Both the position numbers and the translations under genes were made by a program. This document shows, piece by piece, positions 15,747-23,752 of a DNA stretch of 37,122 bases. A model generated the notes under the pieces. The model ran no database searches. It was not told the origin of the DNA and saw nothing but the letters and a program-made list of their open reading frames with translations. The stretch lies in contig VHDF01000044.1 of assembly GCA_016871495.1 (NCBI GenBank), forward strand, positions 1 to 37,122. The letters are read 5' to 3'. Source of the stretch: Verrucomicrobiota bacterium (GTDB lineage: Bacteria > Verrucomicrobiota > Verrucomicrobiia > Limisphaerales > VHDF01). The stretch's first letter is position 1; each line of letters begins with the position of its first letter.

Positions 15747-16439
15747 TCAGCGATCCGACCCAAACACCCCGGCGAGGACGATCTCCTTGATTTTCCACAC
15801 CATGGTCATCGTCAACGCCACCGGAAGCAACACGAGGAAAAGAGCAAGCCATTCGCGCACTCGATCGATCGCGGCCAGCAGGACCGGCCAGGATCCGCTC
15901 GCGGACAGCAACGCGTAGAGGGCCATCATCACGGTCAGAACACCGAGCAAATACGAGTTCAGCGTCGCGAAAAATTGCGTTTCGATGCGGAGGGTCTCGT
16001 CGGGAAGCAACCCCGCCAGCCTGGCCATGGCGTGGTTGAGGGTGACGAGAAAAAGAAGTCCGCAAACCAGCAGCAGGAGGACCGAATAACCGAAGAATTC
16101 ATTTTGCGGGACGCGGCTCCACCAATGCAGGAACGGGCTCAAACCCAGATTGACGAATGCGAGCACTTTGGCCCGCGCCAGCAACAGACCCCACCCTCGG
16201 TCCTGAGACTGAAATTTGCCCAGGCGGATGAGCGCGAACCAGAGCCACGCCGCCGCGAGCACCGAGGGCACCATGCCGAGCGGGCGCAGCCAGTCGCTCA
16301 ACGTGGTGCGCGCTCCCAGCAGGATCGCGATCGGCAGCCCCCAGAAAAGCCCGGAGAGTCCGCGGACGAGTTCGCGGAGGGACTGCATCACGGCCTCGCG
16401 GGGGGCGGCCGGGAATTCCAGGCGATCGGTTTGAGACAT
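15747..16439 (-). CDS. Multipass membrane protein of unknown function
   Basis: A 230-residue integral inner-membrane protein with about five or six hydrophobic segments (for example LFWGLPIAILLGA, SVLAAAWLWFALI, YSVLLLLVCGLLFLV, YLLGVLTVMMALYALL, LALFLVLLPVALTMTMV) and a short cytoplasmic-type N-terminus. I do not recognise a family with certainty; the organisation is loosely like Yip1-type proteins. It begins 40 bp after the arginine decarboxylase stop on the same strand and is probably the last gene of the argG-speA group. It converges on the NDH-SelD gene. The link to arginine or polyamine transport is only positional. Confidence 0.75.
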   Translation of the reverse strand: MSQTDRLEFPAAPREAVMQSLRELVRGLSGLFWGLPIAILLGARTTLSDWLRPLGMVPSVLAAAWLWFALIRLGKFQSQDRGWGLLLARAKVLAFVNLGLSPFLHWWSRVPQNEFFGYSVLLLLVCGLLFLVTLNHAMARLAGLLPDETLRIETQFFATLNSYLLGVLTVMMALYALLSASGSWPVLLAAIDRVREWLALFLVLLPVALTMTMVWKIKEIVLAGVFGSDR

Positions 16440-16443
16440 GCAG

Positions 16444-16480
16444 GCGGTTCGCGGACTCGCGCGGGCCGGTCGCGAATCGC
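16444..16480 (-). terminator. Hairpin directly after speA
   Basis: On the minus strand the arms GCGATTCGCG and CGCGAACCGC pair with one mismatch immediately after the speA stop codon. No U-tract follows, so it may act as an mRNA-stability or attenuating hairpin and not as an intrinsic terminator. Confidence 0.3.
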
Positions 16481-18453
16481 TAAATGGCGAGGTAAGTGTA
16501 TTCCTTCAGTCCGCGCTCATACTCATCGAGCAAGCGCATGCCATCGGAGGGTTTGAGCTTGTCCGCTTTGATGGCGGCGTCGAACTGCAATTTCATGCGG
16601 CGCTTCAATTCGTTTTCATCGTATTGCACCGCCGCCAGGGCTTGCGCGATCGTGTTTCCCTCGATGATTTCCTCGATGTAATATCCGGCCGGTTCGTCCG
16701 GATCGAGAAACACGTGGACCTCGTTCACGCGTCCGAACAAGTTGTGCAGGTCACCCATGATGTCCTGGTAGGCTCCCATCAGGAAGAAACCGAGATGATA
16801 AGGCTCCGTCGCCGCGCCTCCTGGGGTGCCGTTTTCCCCCGCACCGTTGGAGGCTGAAGGAGGCAGAGGATGGAGCGGCAGCGTGCTGCGCACGTCGCGA
16901 AGGTCGATGAATTTGTTGATCTGTCCGTCCGAATCGCAGGTGATATCGACCAGGGTGCCCTCGCGCGTGGGGCGCTGGTCGAGCTGGTTGATCGGCATGA
17001 TCGGGAACAACTGCCCGAGCGCCCAGTGATCCAGGAGGGACTGAAAGACCGAGAAATTGCACAAGTATTGATCTCCCAGGCTCTCCTCCAGCTTGCGGAT
17101 TTCCTGGGGCACATAGGCCTGCCCCTTGAAGCTGCGCACCACGTCGCATCCGATGCGCCAGTAGAGATCCTCGATCTTGGCTTTCTCAGGCAAATCCATG
17201 AGGCCCAGCGTGAACATGTTGTGGGCGTCTTCTTTCCGCTCCAACGCGTCGTGGTAAGCCTCGAGCTTGTTGAGCTTGCCAAGGTTCTTGAGAATATCCA
17301 ACAACTCCCGGACGAGTGGATGCTCGTTTTCCCCGTAGGTCAGGAGCTCGACGGGCCGGGACTTCTCGATGGCGCCGAAGACTTCCACGATCAACACACT
17401 GTGATGCGCCACGATGGCCCGGCCGCTCTCGCTGATGATGTCGGGATGCGGCACCTTCTCGGCGTTGCAGATGTCTCCGATGTAATAGACGATGTCGTTG
17501 GTGTATTCCTGCAGGGAATAATTCGTGGAACTGTCAAACGCGGAGCGGCTGCCGTCATAATCCACCCCCAGCCCCCCGCCCACGTCCACATACTCGATGG
17601 GAAACCCCATCTTGTGGAGTTTGGCGTAAAACCGGGAGGCCTCCTGCACGGCCTTCTTGACCGTCAAGATGTCCGGCACCTGCGAGCCGATGTGGAAATG
17701 GACGAGCTTGAAACAGTGGGTCAGCTCTTCCTTCTTGAGAAGATCGGTGGCGGCCAGAAGCTCGACCGTACTGAGTCCAAATTTTGCGTTCTCGCCGCCG
17801 CTTTCGGCCCATTTCCCGGCGCCTTTGCTGGCCAGGCGCGCCCGAATGCCGATGAGCGGTTCCACACCCATCTGACGGGAAACCCCGATGATCTGGCGCA
17901 ATTCCTCCAACTTCTCCACCACCATGATCACCTTCTTCCCCAGCTTGATCCCCATCAACGCCATGCGGACGAACGCGGCGTCCTTGTAGCCGTTGCAAAT
18001 GATCAGGCCGCCCGGCTGGTCTTGCAGTGCCAGACCGGCAAACAATTCCGGCTTGCTGCCCACCTCGAGTCCGAATTGAAACGGCTTTCCGGCGTCCAGA
18101 ATTTCCTCCACCACCTCCCGCAGTTGATTGACTTTGATCGGGAACACACCGCGGTATTGCCCTTGATAATTGAACTCCGCGATGGACGTGCGAAAGGCTT
18201 GGTTCAACGATTCCACCCGGTGCCGCAGAATGTCCTGAAACCGGATGAGCACCGGAAACTTGAGCCCGCGGGCGCGCGCTTCCTCCACGACGTCGGTCAG
18301 ATCGACTTGAGTGCCCGCGTCCTGCAGGGGCAGGGCCACCACATGGCCCTCGTCATTGATGTCGAAATACTTCGCGCCCCAACGGTCGATGTTATAGGTG
18401 GCGCGAGCCGCCGCAAGATCCCACGGCGGAGTGTTCTCGGAGGCATCACTCAT
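16480..18453 (-). CDS. speA: Biosynthetic arginine decarboxylase
   Basis: A 657-residue PLP enzyme converting arginine to agmatine, the first step of the agmatine route to putrescine and spermidine. Seen: N-terminal YNIDRWGAKYFDIND, the PLP lysine in FPIKVNQLREV (K107), HFHIGSQV, glycine-rich phosphate-binding DVGGGLGVDYDG, ISESGRA, and C-terminal CNFSVFQSLLDHW with the catalytic Cys. Length and order match E. coli SpeA. A glycine/alanine-rich insert (NGAGENGTPGG) lies after LPLHPLPPS. The gene follows argG by 37 bp on the same strand, so arginine made through argininosuccinate may feed directly into polyamine synthesis. Confidence 0.96.
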   Translation of the reverse strand: MSDASENTPPWDLAAARATYNIDRWGAKYFDINDEGHVVALPLQDAGTQVDLTDVVEEARARGLKFPVLIRFQDILRHRVESLNQAFRTSIAEFNYQGQYRGVFPIKVNQLREVVEEILDAGKPFQFGLEVGSKPELFAGLALQDQPGGLIICNGYKDAAFVRMALMGIKLGKKVIMVVEKLEELRQIIGVSRQMGVEPLIGIRARLASKGAGKWAESGGENAKFGLSTVELLAATDLLKKEELTHCFKLVHFHIGSQVPDILTVKKAVQEASRFYAKLHKMGFPIEYVDVGGGLGVDYDGSRSAFDSSTNYSLQEYTNDIVYYIGDICNAEKVPHPDIISESGRAIVAHHSVLIVEVFGAIEKSRPVELLTYGENEHPLVRELLDILKNLGKLNKLEAYHDALERKEDAHNMFTLGLMDLPEKAKIEDLYWRIGCDVVRSFKGQAYVPQEIRKLEESLGDQYLCNFSVFQSLLDHWALGQLFPIMPINQLDQRPTREGTLVDITCDSDGQINKFIDLRDVRSTLPLHPLPPSASNGAGENGTPGGAATEPYHLGFFLMGAYQDIMGDLHNLFGRVNEVHVFLDPDEPAGYYIEEIIEGNTIAQALAAVQYDENELKRRMKLQFDAAIKADKLKPSDGMRLLDEYERGLKEYTYLAI

Positions 18454-18490
18454 GTCGATTTCTGCATGGCGAGTTGGGCGTGTCCGGCCC

Positions 18491-19732
18491 TCAACGTTCG
18501 GCTCCCAGATTTCTGGCCCCGTTCACTGCCGAATTCACCCGCAACCGGAGCCCGTTCAACCGGATGAAGCCGGTGGCGTCGTCCTGATTGTAGGCCTTGC
18601 CAGGGTCCGCCTCCATGGTGGCGATGTGCGGGTTGTAAAGGCTGACCTTCGAACGGCGACCCGCCACGTAAAGACCTCCCTTGTAAAGCTTCACCCGGAC
18701 CGTGCCCGAAACATTTTTTTGCGATTCCTCAACGAGGGCTTGCAAGGCAAGCCGTTCCGGCGCGTACCAGAATCCGTAGTAAACCAACTCGGCGTAGCGC
18801 GGGATCAGCGAGTCGCGCAAATGCATCACCTCGCGGTCCATGGTCAGGGATTCCACCTGGCGATGGGCAAAATGGAGGATGGCCCCGCCCGGCGTTTCAT
18901 ACACACCCCGGCTCTTCATCCCCACGAACCGGTTCTCAACCATGTCCACCCGCCCCACGCCGTGCTTGCCACCCAGGGCGTTGAGGACCTTCATCACTCC
19001 GAGGGGGTTCCATTTCCGCCCATTGACGGCCACGCAGTCACCGCGCTCGAAATCAAGCGTGACATACTCGGGTTTCTCAGGCGCTTCCTCCGGGGAAACC
19101 GAGAGCTTGAACATGTCCTTGTTGGCCGGCGCGAAAGCATCCATCCAAGGATCCTCCAGCACACCCGCCTCGAATGAAATGTGGAGGAGGTTGCGGTCCA
19201 TGGAGTAGGGCTTCTTCGCGCTGGCCTGGACCGGGATTTTTTTCTCCTCGCAGTAGCGGATCATCTCGGTGCGTCCCGGGAATTGCTTCCGAAACCGCTC
19301 CTCGCGCCAGGGAGCGATGATCTGAAGATCAGGCGCCAGCGCGGCCGCCGTCAGTTCGAATCGCACTTGATCGTTTCCCTTGCCGGTCGCCCCGTGGCCG
19401 ATCGCCTGAGCTTTCTCCTTCCGGGCAATTTCAATCATGCGCTTGGCGATCAAAGGCCGGGCGATGGACGTGCCGAGAAAATACTGGCCCTCGTAAATGG
19501 CGCCCGCGCGAATCATCGGGAAAATGAAATCCTTCGCAAATTCCTCCTGCAAATCGTCCACATAAATCTTGGAAGCGCCCGTCTTGCGAGCTTTGGCGTT
19601 CAATCCCTTCAATTCGTCCTCCTGTCCGATGTTCGCGCAGAAGGCGATCATTTCCGCGTCGTAGGTTTCTTTGATCCAGGAGAGGAGAACGGAGGTGTCG
19701 AGTCCGCCGGAATACGCGAGAACGATTTTCAT
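18491..19732 (-). CDS. argG: Argininosuccinate synthase
   Basis: A 413-residue cytosolic enzyme joining citrulline and aspartate with ATP, the penultimate step of arginine synthesis. Seen: the PP-loop AYSGGLDTS (residues 6-14), [26 protein letters not shown], the LHISFEAG segment, [15 protein letters not shown] and a C-terminal [10 protein letters not shown]. The ATG at 19732 ([10 protein letters not shown]) gives the normal N-terminus; an upstream in-frame ATG at 19777 would add 15 residues with no similarity. argH is not in the window. It is the first gene of a leftward group with speA and a membrane protein. Confidence 0.97.
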   Translation of the reverse strand: MKIVLAYSGGLDTSVLLSWIKETYDAEMIAFCANIGQEDELKGLNAKARKTGASKIYVDDLQEEFAKDFIFPMIRAGAIYEGQYFLGTSIARPLIAKRMIEIARKEKAQAIGHGATGKGNDQVRFELTAAALAPDLQIIAPWREERFRKQFPGRTEMIRYCEEKKIPVQASAKKPYSMDRNLLHISFEAGVLEDPWMDAFAPANKDMFKLSVSPEEAPEKPEYVTLDFERGDCVAVNGRKWNPLGVMKVLNALGGKHGVGRVDMVENRFVGMKSRGVYETPGGAILHFAHRQVESLTMDREVMHLRDSLIPRYAELVYYGFWYAPERLALQALVEESQKNVSGTVRVKLYKGGLYVAGRRSKVSLYNPHIATMEADPGKAYNQDDATGFIRLNGLRLRVNSAVNGARNLGAER

Positions 19733-20123
19733 GAATGCGATGCGAATGCCCTTTGGGCGGGGGCGACTAAACGACAACCAAGGCGGCGTGGGAAGAAGAT
19801 TTTACGACGCCCCGTCGCCCCAACCCCGGCTGGTTCAACGTGCGCCGCCGGCCCCAAGCGGGCCGGAGAACGGAACCTCGTTCGGGCGCCACGCCCGCCC
19901 GTGTATCCCGATGTTGTTGGTAGGGCGGGCCTGTCCCAGCCCGCCGCCCACGGGATGCAAAACATCATGCTCCGGCGGCGCGCCGGGACGGACGCGCCCT
20001 ACCTGCATCACCGGCAACATCGGGATGCACCGCACGCCCGCAGCCCCTTCGAAGGTGGATTGCCTTCTTCCACGGGTCGTGCCTACATTCCGCTCGTTCC
20101 GCATGCAAGCCCATCGAATTTCT
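19733..20123. other. Divergent gap between argG and the aldose epimerase
   Basis: About 390 bp without a supported gene. Much of it is a large imperfect inverted repeat (19901-20030). Promoters for both flanking genes must lie here, but I see no clear consensus boxes. An open frame running through it in phase with the epimerase lacks family similarity before residue 1 of the assigned start. Confidence 0.6.
19901..20030. repeat. Large imperfect inverted repeat
   Basis: The left arm (19901-19948) opens with TATCCCGATGTTG, then GGTAGGGCGGG and CTGTCCCAGC. The complement of the right arm (19972-20030) opens with CATCCCGATGTTG, then, after an extra ~11 bp, GGTAGGGCGCG and CCGTCCCGGC. The arms differ at several positions, as expected of an old or evolving hairpin element. 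Similar 'GTAGGGCGGGC...CCCGCCCTAC' hairpins are, from general knowledge, frequent between genes of Verrucomicrobiota. Confidence 0.65.
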
Positions 20124-21305
20124 ATGCACCCATCCGAAACGAATCGCCGGAAATTTTTCAAAGCCTGTTCCACCGCCACGCTGGGGGGCGCCCTGGCTTG
20201 GTCTTCGGGTTGCTCGACCTCGATGGCCAAGCGGACTCCTCACGGAAATCAGCCCATGAAAATCGATGAAGCAGTCTTCGGCCAACTTCCGGACAACACA
20301 ACCGCCCGTCTTTACACCCTGCGCAACTCCAACGGCATGGTGGTTAAAGTGACCGATTACGGCTTGATCATCACCGAGATTCATGTGCCGGACCGCCAGG
20401 GCCGTCTTGGCAACGTGGCCTTGGGATTTGGAACCCTCGGCCCCTACCTCGCCGGGCACCCGTATTTCGGGTGCATCGCCGGGCGCGTCGCCAATCGAAT
20501 CGCCAAGGGCGCCTTCACGCTGGACGGCAAGTCCTACCAACTCGCCGTCAACAACGGGCCGAATCATCTTCACGGCGGCCTCAAGGGCTTCGATAAAAAG
20601 CTCTGGAAATCCTCCGGCATCCTCATCGCGCATGGCCGCGCTTCCGTCCGCTTCAGCTACACCAGCCCCGATGGTGACGAAGGCTACCCCGGCAATCTCT
20701 CCATGAAGGTGACTTATGCCCTGACGGACGACCAGGAGATCCGCATGGACTACGAGGCCACGACCGACAAGGCCACTCCGGTCAACCTCACCAACCACAG
20801 TTACTTCAACCTTGCGGAACGAGGCGACGTCCTGGGCCACGAACTGCAATTGATGGCCGACCGTTACACGCCCACGGATGACACCCTCATTCCCACCGGC
20901 ACGCTGGCATCGGTCCGAGGCACTCCCATCGACTTTACCCGACGCGCCTCGCTGGGCGCCCGGCACACCCAAACGGGCCTCACTCCTCCCGGATACGATC
21001 ACAATTTCGTGCTCAATCACGGGGGCAAATCCCTCGGGAAAGCAGCGGTGGTCACCGAGCCCAAGACCGGCCGCGTCCTGGAGGTCCTGACCACCGAACC
21101 GGGCATTCAACTCTACACCGGCAATCACCTCGACGGTTCGCTCACCGGCACCGGCGGAATCGTTTACGGACGTCATGGCGGATTCTGCCTTGAAACTCAG
21201 CACTTTCCGGATTCCATCAACAAGCCCTCGTTTCCATCGGTCGTGCTCCGGCCAGGGCAAACTTATCGCACCACGACGATTTACAAATTCTCGACGGTGT
21301 CGTGA
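20124..21305 (+). CDS. galM: Aldose 1-epimerase (galactose mutarotase) with Tat/lipobox leader
   Basis: A 393-residue protein. The C-terminal ~340 residues are a GalM-type mutarotase, which interconverts alpha and beta anomers of aldoses: NSNGMVVKVTDYG, GCIAGRVANRIAKG, the NNGPNHLHGGLKGFDK segment with catalytic-type His, NLTNHSYFNLA and GYDHNFVLN, plus GIQLYTGNHLDG with EIDL-like end residues and a Glu in FCLETQHFPDS. The N-terminus has a twin-arginine motif NRRKFF followed by a hydrophobic stretch and a lipobox-like WSSGC near residue 30. This suggests Tat export and lipid anchoring, so it would act outside the cytoplasm. Alternative starts are 20103 and the internal ATG at 20257 (no leader). 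Confidence 0.92.
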   Translation: MHPSETNRRKFFKACSTATLGGALAWSSGCSTSMAKRTPHGNQPMKIDEAVFGQLPDNTTARLYTLRNSNGMVVKVTDYGLIITEIHVPDRQGRLGNVALGFGTLGPYLAGHPYFGCIAGRVANRIAKGAFTLDGKSYQLAVNNGPNHLHGGLKGFDKKLWKSSGILIAHGRASVRFSYTSPDGDEGYPGNLSMKVTYALTDDQEIRMDYEATTDKATPVNLTNHSYFNLAERGDVLGHELQLMADRYTPTDDTLIPTGTLASVRGTPIDFTRRASLGARHTQTGLTPPGYDHNFVLNHGGKSLGKAAVVTEPKTGRVLEVLTTEPGIQLYTGNHLDGSLTGTGGIVYGRHGGFCLETQHFPDSINKPSFPSVVLRPGQTYRTTTIYKFSTVS

Positions 21306-21336
21306 AGTTCAACCCGCCTCCGGCGACCTCTGGCCC

Positions 21337-22086
21337 ATGAAGCTTGTTGCAGGAATCACCCTCTGGACTGCGGCCGCGTTGTCCCCGCTTGCGCAGACTC
21401 CGGGTCCGGATGGTGTTCAAAAGGATCATGCCTTTACCACCACGGTCTCCCAGACTCATGCTTACCGGTACTTGCAGTTCTTGCCCAAGGGCTACACGGA
21501 AGATCCAGCCAGGCGCTGGCCTTTGATCTTGTTCCTCCACGGCGCCGGGGAACACGGAACCAACGTCTGGCTCGCCAGCGTTCATGGACCGCCGAAAATC
21601 GTCCGAACCAAGCCCGAGTTTCCGTTCATCGTGGTTTCCCCTCAGTGCCCGCCCGGCAGCCGATGGGATGCGGAGCCTTTGCGGCAGTTGCTCAATCATG
21701 TGGAGGCGTCGCTGCGTGTGGACAAGTCCCGCGTCTATCTCACCGGATTGAGCATGGGGGGCTATGGCACCTGGAGCCTCGGTCTGCGTCACCCGGACCG
21801 CTTCGCGGCAATCGCCCCGATTTGCGGAGGCGGCGAACGCATCGATGTCATGCTTGGGTCCCGCTCCCGCACCGAGCCGTTCAAGTCGCTGCCGATTTGG
21901 GTTTTTCATGGCGCCAAAGATACCGTGGTGCCTCTCTCCGAGTCGGAGCGCATGGTCGAAGCCGTCCGCCAAGCGGGGAACACCCGCGTGAAACTGACGG
22001 TCTATCCCGAAGCGCAGCATGATTCCTGGACCGAGACTTACGACAATCCGGCCCTTTACGAATGGTTCTTTTCCCACCGCAGGTGA
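21337..22086 (+). CDS. Secreted alpha/beta hydrolase (esterase/PHB depolymerase-like)
   Basis: A 249-residue predicted periplasmic or secreted serine hydrolase. Seen: a signal peptide (MKLVAGITLWTAAALSPLAQ), oxyanion region PLILFLHGAGEHG, nucleophile elbow GLSMGGYGTW (Ser), Asp in HGAKDTVVP and His in EAQHDSW, giving a complete triad. The pattern fits the predicted-peptidase/phospholipase-carboxylesterase group often found with carbohydrate-active proteins. It starts 31 bp after the aldose epimerase stop, so the two probably form one unit concerned with extracytoplasmic carbohydrate or ester substrates. The actual substrate is unknown. Confidence 0.88.
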   Translation: MKLVAGITLWTAAALSPLAQTPGPDGVQKDHAFTTTVSQTHAYRYLQFLPKGYTEDPARRWPLILFLHGAGEHGTNVWLASVHGPPKIVRTKPEFPFIVVSPQCPPGSRWDAEPLRQLLNHVEASLRVDKSRVYLTGLSMGGYGTWSLGLRHPDRFAAIAPICGGGERIDVMLGSRSRTEPFKSLPIWVFHGAKDTVVPLSESERMVEAVRQAGNTRVKLTVYPEAQHDSWTETYDNPALYEWFFSHRR

Positions 22087-22119
22087 CAAATCACCCGAAA
22101 CAGGCAAGATTGCGTCCGT

Positions 22120-22431
22120 ATGCCTGACACGCACGGCCTGGCAGTGGCGCCGGAAGAAACCCAGGAAAAGGATCCTCAGGCCAAGTCGGAGCTGGATCCC
22201 GGATACTTGGTCATTTGCTGGAATGATCCCGTGAACTTCATGGAATATGTCACCCATGTTTTTCAGGAGATTTTTGGCTGGCCGAAACAGAAGGCGCAGT
22301 TCCACATGCTGCAAGTGCATCGGGAAGGTCGCAGCGTTTTGACGCGCGAAACCCAGGAACGCGCCGAGCACTACGTCCATCAGTTGCACCGCTACCGGCT
22401 GCACGCCACCATGGAACGCGACCGTCCTTGA
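22120..22431 (+). CDS. clpS: ATP-dependent Clp protease adaptor ClpS
   Basis: A 103-residue adaptor that binds N-degrons (N-terminal Leu, Phe, Tyr, Trp) and hands substrates to the ClpA or ClpC unfoldase. Seen: pocket motif CWNDPVNFMEYV, HVFQEIFGW, the conserved His in MLQVHREGRSVL and an ending LHATMERD. The WNDPVN motif and the HATMERD end resemble actinobacterial ClpS rather than E. coli ClpS, whose motif is VNDDYTPMEFV. It is followed with a 4-bp overlap by a DUF2017-like gene and then by aat. No Clp ATPase gene is in the window. The upstream hydrolase ends 33 bp before it. Confidence 0.94.
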   Translation: MPDTHGLAVAPEETQEKDPQAKSELDPGYLVICWNDPVNFMEYVTHVFQEIFGWPKQKAQFHMLQVHREGRSVLTRETQERAEHYVHQLHRYRLHATMERDRP

Positions 22432-22904
22432 TTCCTGTGAAGCTGAGTCGAAAGGCGTCGGGTGGCTGCTCCTGGGAACTGGATCCGCGCGAGGCGAGTC
22501 TTTTCCTCCGGCTCTTGCGCAGCTACCCTGTGGTGGGCAGTCCCCCGACGCTTCCGGGCTCCGGACACACCGCCGATTCCGAGGGAGCCGAAGCGCTCCT
22601 GCGCCAAAGCTTCGCCCAGCAGTCCGAGGAATCCCGTCAAGAATTGCGGGCCTGGCTCGAGGGTGCCTGGCCGGCCAAGCCGACGAAGAAGAACGTAACC
22701 CTCGATCTCAGCGAGAAACGCCTCGAATGGCTGTTGCACGTATTCAACGATATCCGGGTGGGCCATTGGAAAAAGCTGGGGTCGCCCGATCATCTCGATC
22801 TTCCCCTCAAAGGTTGGAGCCTCGATCAACTGGGTTCCTGGCGCGACATGCAAGCCTCCGGCTTTTTTGAGACGGCGATCCTCACCGCCTTGAACTCGAA
22901 TTGA
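22428..22904 (+). CDS. DUF2017-like protein between clpS and aat
   Basis: A 158-residue soluble protein without assigned biochemistry. I relate it to DUF2017, a family best known next to clpS in Actinobacteria. The shared pattern is an N-terminal 'L-x-P-x-E-A-x-L' element (WELDPREASLFLRLL) and a C-terminal block VTLDLSEKRLEWLLHVFNDIR followed by LG, like the family's 'L...W(I/L)..LND(I/L)R..LG'. The TTG start overlaps the clpS stop as TTGA; a GTG at 22437 is an alternative. aat follows after 16 bp. Context makes a role in N-degron handling likely, for example an adaptor modulator. That is inference. Confidence 0.7.
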   Translation: MIPVKLSRKASGGCSWELDPREASLFLRLLRSYPVVGSPPTLPGSGHTADSEGAEALLRQSFAQQSEESRQELRAWLEGAWPAKPTKKNVTLDLSEKRLEWLLHVFNDIRVGHWKKLGSPDHLDLPLKGWSLDQLGSWRDMQASGFFETAILTALNSN

Positions 22905-22920
22905 GAAAGGGAAACCCGCC

Positions 22921-23586
22921 ATGGTACCCTGGCTCGGCGAGAAGCTTTGGTTTCCCGATCCGCGAAATGCCTCGCGCAGCGGCTTCCAAGACGGCCTCGT
23001 CGCGCTCGGGGGCGATTTCCGCCCGGAACGCTTGCTCCTCGCGTACCGTTCCGGAATTTTCCCGTGGTCGGAGGACCCCATTTCCTGGTGGTCGCCGAAT
23101 CCCCGCGGCGTCCTGCCGTTTTCGAAACTCCACATCTCCCGCAGCCTGGCGCGCACGCTGCGCCGCCAGCCGTATGAAATCACCGTGGATCGCGCCTTTC
23201 GGAGAGTGATGGAGGCTTGCGCCGGTCCGCGCGCAAGCGGCGGAGGAACCTGGATTTCTGAGGGATTCATCGAAGCCTACAGCCACCTCCATGAACTGGG
23301 CCGCGCCCATAGCGTGGAATGCTGGAAAGATGGCGGGCTGGTCGGAGGCATTTATGGAGTCAGTTTTGGCTCGGTGTTCGCGGGTGAATCCATGTTCCAT
23401 CGCGCCGACAACGCGTCTAAAGTTGCGTTGGTCAAACTCGTGGAGATTCTGCAAGAGAAGAACTTCGACCTTTTTGACGTGCAAGTGGTCAATCACGCCA
23501 CCCTCGCCCTCGGAGCCACCTCGATTCCGCGAGAAACCTACCTCCGCCTGCTCGCCCCAGCCGCCGCACGTTCTGACCGTTGGTAG
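22921..23586 (+). CDS. aat: Leucyl/phenylalanyl-tRNA-protein transferase
   Basis: A 221-residue enzyme transferring Leu or Phe from aminoacyl-tRNA to N-terminal Lys, Arg (or Met) of proteins, creating primary N-degrons. Seen: WFPDPRNAS, DGLVALGGDF, YRSGIFPW, WWSPNPRGVLPF, TWISEGFIEAYSHLHELG, GGLVGGIYGVSFGSVFAGESMFHR, SKVALV and DVQVVNHATLALGA, so all family blocks are present. A purine-rich AGAAAGGGA lies about 9 bp before the ATG. With clpS and the DUF2017-like gene it forms an operon that both makes and reads N-degrons. A dispersed repeat starts 30 bp after its stop. Confidence 0.97.
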   Translation: MVPWLGEKLWFPDPRNASRSGFQDGLVALGGDFRPERLLLAYRSGIFPWSEDPISWWSPNPRGVLPFSKLHISRSLARTLRRQPYEITVDRAFRRVMEACAGPRASGGGTWISEGFIEAYSHLHELGRAHSVECWKDGGLVGGIYGVSFGSVFAGESMFHRADNASKVALVKLVEILQEKNFDLFDVQVVNHATLALGATSIPRETYLRLLAPAAARSDRW

Positions 23587-23616
23587 CGCCAGGCTTCAGT
23601 CAGGAAAGGGCAATGG

Positions 23617-23752
23617 ATCCGCATCGGTCTCTCGCGAGATCTCAGCCGCAAAGGCCTTTCTCAAGATTCGATGGATCACCCTGCGGATCCATCTCAACTT
23701 TCGTCGGACTTTTGACGCTCAAGCTTTGGCGCATCTCGACGCCGCTGAACTG
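23617..23752 (+). repeat. Dispersed ~130-bp repeat, copy B
   Basis: Aligns with 12488-12618 (opposite strand), sharing CCGCATCGGTCTCTCGC, TTCGATGGATC and CCCTGCGGATCCA. It lies between the convergent aat and methyltransferase genes. Its right part is also the 3' end of the methyltransferase reading frame. Confidence 0.75.

Noticed and set aside
16870-18567. A 565-codon open frame antisense to speA
   Set aside because: Shadow of the well-supported arginine decarboxylase; no signature and no initiation signal.
19671-20123. A 151-codon N-terminal extension of the aldose epimerase frame
   Set aside because: It would cross the start of argG and the large inverted repeat; the Tat leader marks the start at 20124 or 20103.
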